From NCBI RefSeq assembly GCF_003339845.1, contig NZ_PPTR01000014.1, forward strand, positions 1 to 64,000: 64,000 bases of DNA, in the 5' to 3' direction. Origin of the DNA: Gordonibacter sp. 28C. GTDB taxonomy: Bacteria; Actinomycetota; Coriobacteriia; Coriobacteriales; Eggerthellaceae. Shown here piece after piece: positions 61,662 through 64,000 of the stretch. Below the pieces are notes generated by a model. The model ran no database searches and was not told where the DNA came from. It saw nothing but the letters and a program-made list of their open reading frames with translations. Both the position numbers and the translations under genes were made by a program. Position 1 is the first letter of the stretch, and each line of letters begins with the position of its first letter.

Positions 61662-63098
61662 ATGAGTTCAACCCCCATCCGCAACGCGGCAGCCGTGCTT
61701 TTCACCGTGGCGTTCGCCACGCTGCTCGCCACGTTCAACGAGACGTTCCTCAACGTCGCCCTCACGCCCATCATGGCCGACTTCGGCATCGACGCCGGCA
61801 CCGTGCAGTGGGTGACCACCGCCTACATGCTGGCCGCCGCCGTCATGGTGCCCGTGACCGGCTTCCTGTACCGCAGCGTGCCCACGAAGCGCCTGCTGAT
61901 CGTCGCGCTCGCCTTGCTGCTTGCCGGCACCGTCGCGGGCGCGTTCGCCCCGAGCTTCCCCGCCCTGCTCGCAGGCCGCATCGTGCAGGCGCTCGGCACC
62001 GGCATGATCGTGCCCATCGGCATGAACCTGACGCTGGCCGTGGCGCCGCAGGGCAAGCTGGGAACCTACATGGGCGTGGTGAGCGCCATGACCACGCTCG
62101 GACCCGCGTTCGGCCCCATCGTCGCCGGCGCCGTGCTGGCCGCAGGCAGCTGGCATATGCTGTTCGCGGTGTTCGGCGTGCTGGTGGTGGCGTGCCTGAT
62201 TGCCGCCGTGGCGTTCGTGCCCGACGCGGCGGAGCTCACGAACCCCAAGCTCGACCTCGCGTCCACGGTGCTGGTGGGCCTCGCGCTCATCGGCATCCTC
62301 TACGGCATCTCCACCGCGTTCTCGGGCGCGACGGCGATTGCGGCGATTGCACTCGTCGCGGGCGTCGGCTGCCTGGTCGGCTTCGTCGCGCGCCAGCGCG
62401 TCGTTCCCGAACCGCTCATCGACCTGCGCCCGTTCTCGAACCGCGGGTTCGTCTGCGGGCTTCTGGTCATCGTCATCGCGCTCATGACGGTGTTCTCCAT
62501 GAACATGATCCTGCCGCTGTTCATGCAGGGGTCGCTGGGCTTCTCGGCGCTCGACGCGGCCATGACGCTGCTGCCCGCGTGCGTGCTCTCCTGCGTGCTG
62601 GCGCCCGTGGCCGGCAAGGTGTACGACCGGTTCGGCCTGCGCCTCATGCTGCCGGCGGGCCTCGCGCTCATGACCGCGTTCGGGTTCGCGCTGTCCACGT
62701 GCACCGAGCAGGCGGGCTCGCTTCAGATCGTGGCGTTCTACGCGCCCGTCATCATCGGTTGCGCGCTGTCCATGGGGCCGGCGCAGAGCTTCGCGCTGTC
62801 CAGCCTGAAGCCCGAGCTGTACCCGCACGGCGTGACCGTGGTGTCCACGTCGTTCCAGATCGCCGGCTGTCTGGGATCGTCGCTGTTCGTGGGCGTGCTC
62901 TCCGGCGTGCAGGCCGCCTCGCTCGCGCAGGGCGCGGACGCGGCCGTCGCCACGGCCGGCGGGTTCCAGACGGCGTGCCTCGTGGCCGTGGCGCTGGGCG
63001 CGGCGGGCTTCTGCCTGTCGTTGGCGCTCGGCCGCATCGAGCGGAAGCGCCGCGCGAAGAACGCGCCCGCGGCGAAGGCGGCCGCGCAAGCTCTGTAG
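61662..63098 (+). CDS. MFS exporter, DHA2 (EmrB/QacA-like) family
   Basis: The 478-residue, 14-helix protein has ATFNETFLNVALTPIMADF and WVTTAYMLAAAVMVPVTGFLYR. Motif C-like sequences are present in helix 5 (TLGPAFGPIVAGAVL), and the tail is basic and Ala/Lys-rich. It is a proton-linked exporter of drugs or metabolites. AGAAAGAGG precedes the ATG at 61662; TAGGAT about 150 bases upstream, with TTACGC at 17-base spacing, is a possible promoter. Confidence 0.9.
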   Translation: MSSTPIRNAAAVLFTVAFATLLATFNETFLNVALTPIMADFGIDAGTVQWVTTAYMLAAAVMVPVTGFLYRSVPTKRLLIVALALLLAGTVAGAFAPSFPALLAGRIVQALGTGMIVPIGMNLTLAVAPQGKLGTYMGVVSAMTTLGPAFGPIVAGAVLAAGSWHMLFAVFGVLVVACLIAAVAFVPDAAELTNPKLDLASTVLVGLALIGILYGISTAFSGATAIAAIALVAGVGCLVGFVARQRVVPEPLIDLRPFSNRGFVCGLLVIVIALMTVFSMNMILPLFMQGSLGFSALDAAMTLLPACVLSCVLAPVAGKVYDRFGLRLMLPAGLALMTAFGFALSTCTEQAGSLQIVAFYAPVIIGCALSMGPAQSFALSSLKPELYPHGVTVVSTSFQIAGCLGSSLFVGVLSGVQAASLAQGADAAVATAGGFQTACLVAVALGAAGFCLSLALGRIERKRRAKNAPAAKAAAQAL

Positions 63099-63309
63099 GG
63101 CGAAGGCGCCCGGCGAGCGGAACGGATGCGACCCCACGGGTTCTCGGCAGCTCGGCAGGCGCGATCCCTCCGCCCTGTCCGCTCGCCTGCAAGTCGACGT
63201 TCGGCGCAGGCGCCCCTTCGCCCGCGCCGCGCTGTCGGGTACAATGCGGCGTGCGGGCACCAAGCCGGAGGAAGCCGGCGTCGAGCACCCCGCGGGCGAG
63301 GAGGCGCGC

Positions 63310-63705
63310 ATGCGCAAGATGAGCGACAAGGAGTTCGAGGACGCCGTCGAGGAGGCGCTGGAACGCATTCCCGCGCGATTCCTGGAGGCGCTCGAGAACG
63401 TGGCCGTGGTGGTGGAGGACGAGCCGAACGACTACCACTGGGACGCGCTGGAGGCGCCCGACTCGCTCGGTGCGGCGACGTGCGGCGACGAGCTGCTCGG
63501 GCTCTACGACGGCGTGAACCTGCTCGATCGGGCCGACGGCTACGACGGGGACCTGCCCGACGTCATCACCGTGTTCAAGGGCCCGCACGAGCGCTGCTTC
63601 GGCTCGCGCGAAGAGATCGTCGAGGAGATAGGCAAGACGGTCGTCCACGAGATAGGCCACTACTTCGGCCTCGACGACGACCGCCTGTACGAGCTGGGCT
63701 ACTAG
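63310..63705 (+). CDS. Minimal zincin metallopeptidase-like protein
   Basis: The 131-residue protein has VVHEIGHYFGLDDDRL near its end, the HExGHxxGxxD zinc-binding pattern of the small possible-zinc-metalloprotease family (COG3824-like). N-terminal helix MSDKEFEDAVEEALERIPARFLEALENVAVVVED is typical of the family. The start ATG 63310 follows GAGGAGG; an ATG three codons later is possible. TACAAT near 63240 is a -10 candidate. Proteolytic activity in this family is unproven. Confidence 0.9.
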   Translation: MRKMSDKEFEDAVEEALERIPARFLEALENVAVVVEDEPNDYHWDALEAPDSLGAATCGDELLGLYDGVNLLDRADGYDGDLPDVITVFKGPHERCFGSREEIVEEIGKTVVHEIGHYFGLDDDRLYELGY

Positions 63706-63734
63706 CGCGGCAGGCGGAGCATCGCCGATAACAG

Positions 63735-63760
63735 GGGGAGGGGGCTTTCACCCCCTCCCC
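63735..63760 (+). terminator. Hairpin after the zincin gene
   Basis: GGGGAGGGGG-CTTTCA-CCCCCTCCCC is a perfect 10-bp stem 30 bases past the stop, shared with the convergent gene. No T-run. Confidence 0.6.
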
Positions 63761-63781
63761 TCGACGCCGTGCCTCAACCGG

Positions 63782-64000
63782 TCAGTCCCGCTGCGGCCGC
63801 ACGATGACGGCCTGATGCGGCCGGAGCTTGGCCGCGAGCACGTCCGTTCCGTCGGCGGCGCTCACACGTCCCGCCTCCGCCAGATGCTCCAGCTCGCTGC
63901 GCGAAACGCCCAGCTTCTTCCGCAGCACCTCGGCAAGCCGCATGCCCGCAAGGGGCCCGCCATCGATCTCGACCCGGCAATCCTCGCCGTCGTCGGGCGC
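63782..64000 (-). CDS. C-terminal part of an S4-like/DUF1062-like protein (cut by window edge)
   Basis: The last 72 codons read RVEIDGGPLAGMRLAEVLRK, then KLGVSRSELEHLAEAGRVSA and LAAKLRPHQAVIVRPQRD, then stop. The helix-turn LAEVLRKKLGVSRSELEHLAEAGRV resembles S4-like RNA-binding modules at the end of DUF1062-type proteins. The start lies beyond base 64000, so the full domain structure cannot be seen. Confidence 0.6.
   Translation of the reverse strand, partial: APDDGEDCRVEIDGGPLAGMRLAEVLRKKLGVSRSELEHLAEAGRVSAADGTDVLAAKLRPHQAVIVRPQRD

Overview
The window is GC-rich (about 65%), densely coded bacterial DNA. Several traits suit an asaccharolytic anaerobic actinobacterium of the Eggerthella/Gordonibacter kind (Coriobacteriia). 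These are a predicted twin-arginine lipoprotein binding protein, a short two-gene SUF-type Fe-S system, an aromatic-acid decarboxylase cluster, many flavin oxidoreductases and many MFS exporters. This is inference from gene content, because no rRNA or other decisive marker is present. About 61 protein genes are supported. I saw no tRNA, rRNA, CRISPR array, phage or intact insertion sequence.

Layout. 1-5.2 kb: a predicted gamma-resorcylate-type decarboxylase with two ion-transporter-superfamily permeases, divergent from a LysR regulator, with a clean T-N11-A dyad between them. 5.5-8.5 kb: a diacylglycerol glycosyltransferase-like protein and a DEAD-box RNA helicase. 8.5-9.2 kb: a non-coding gap with a 161-bp MITE-like inverted-repeat element. 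9.2-13.5 kb: a fused two-flavoprotein dehydrogenase with its DUF1667 partner, and a NifX-like protein. 13.7-16.8 kb: an OmpR/histidine-kinase pair and a secreted protein; both promoter regions carry TTCGTGA boxes in 11-bp register. 16.8-18.65 kb: a hairpin cluster, then infC-rpmI-rplT with a strong promoter, a leader terminator and a probable ATA start for IF3. 18.9-27.8 kb: a DUF454 protein, a DhaL-DhaK-aldolase-VOC operon lacking DhaM, an arylamine N-acetyltransferase, two membrane-anchored acidic proteins, a FetAB-type ABC exporter, a candidate 29-residue membrane peptide and a nitroreductase. 28-34.1 kb: a complete Dpp/Opp-type peptide ABC transporter. 34.3-41.1 kb: a LysR regulator divergent from a PQ-loop-like protein, an M16C metalloprotease, a parS-like palindrome and a two-gene SUF/SMS module. 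41.3-50.1 kb: an orphan solute-binding lipoprotein, comF behind a 132-bp array of degenerate 11-mers, a BrnTA-like toxin-antitoxin pair, a family 2 glycosyltransferase, S-adenosylhomocysteinase, a Nudix hydrolase, a nucleotidyltransferase/HTH pair of transferred appearance, and a SixA-like phosphatase. 50.2-64 kb: a pentapeptide-repeat protein, a MerR/GyrI regulator, acetyl-CoA synthetase with an unknown partner gene, three MFS exporters, a diguanylate cyclase, a short-chain dehydrogenase, a rhomboid protease, a minimal zincin and the end of an S4-like protein.

The most promising leads are five. First, the decarboxylase/transporter cluster, possibly an energy-conserving phenolic-acid decarboxylation system. 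Second, the translationally coupled nucleotidyltransferase-HTH module at 48.3-49.4 kb. Third, the 11-bp phased repeat array before comF. Fourth, the minimal SUF pair. Fifth, the DhaKL-aldolase operon without a PTS donor. Functions were assigned by reading the proteins; no database search was run.
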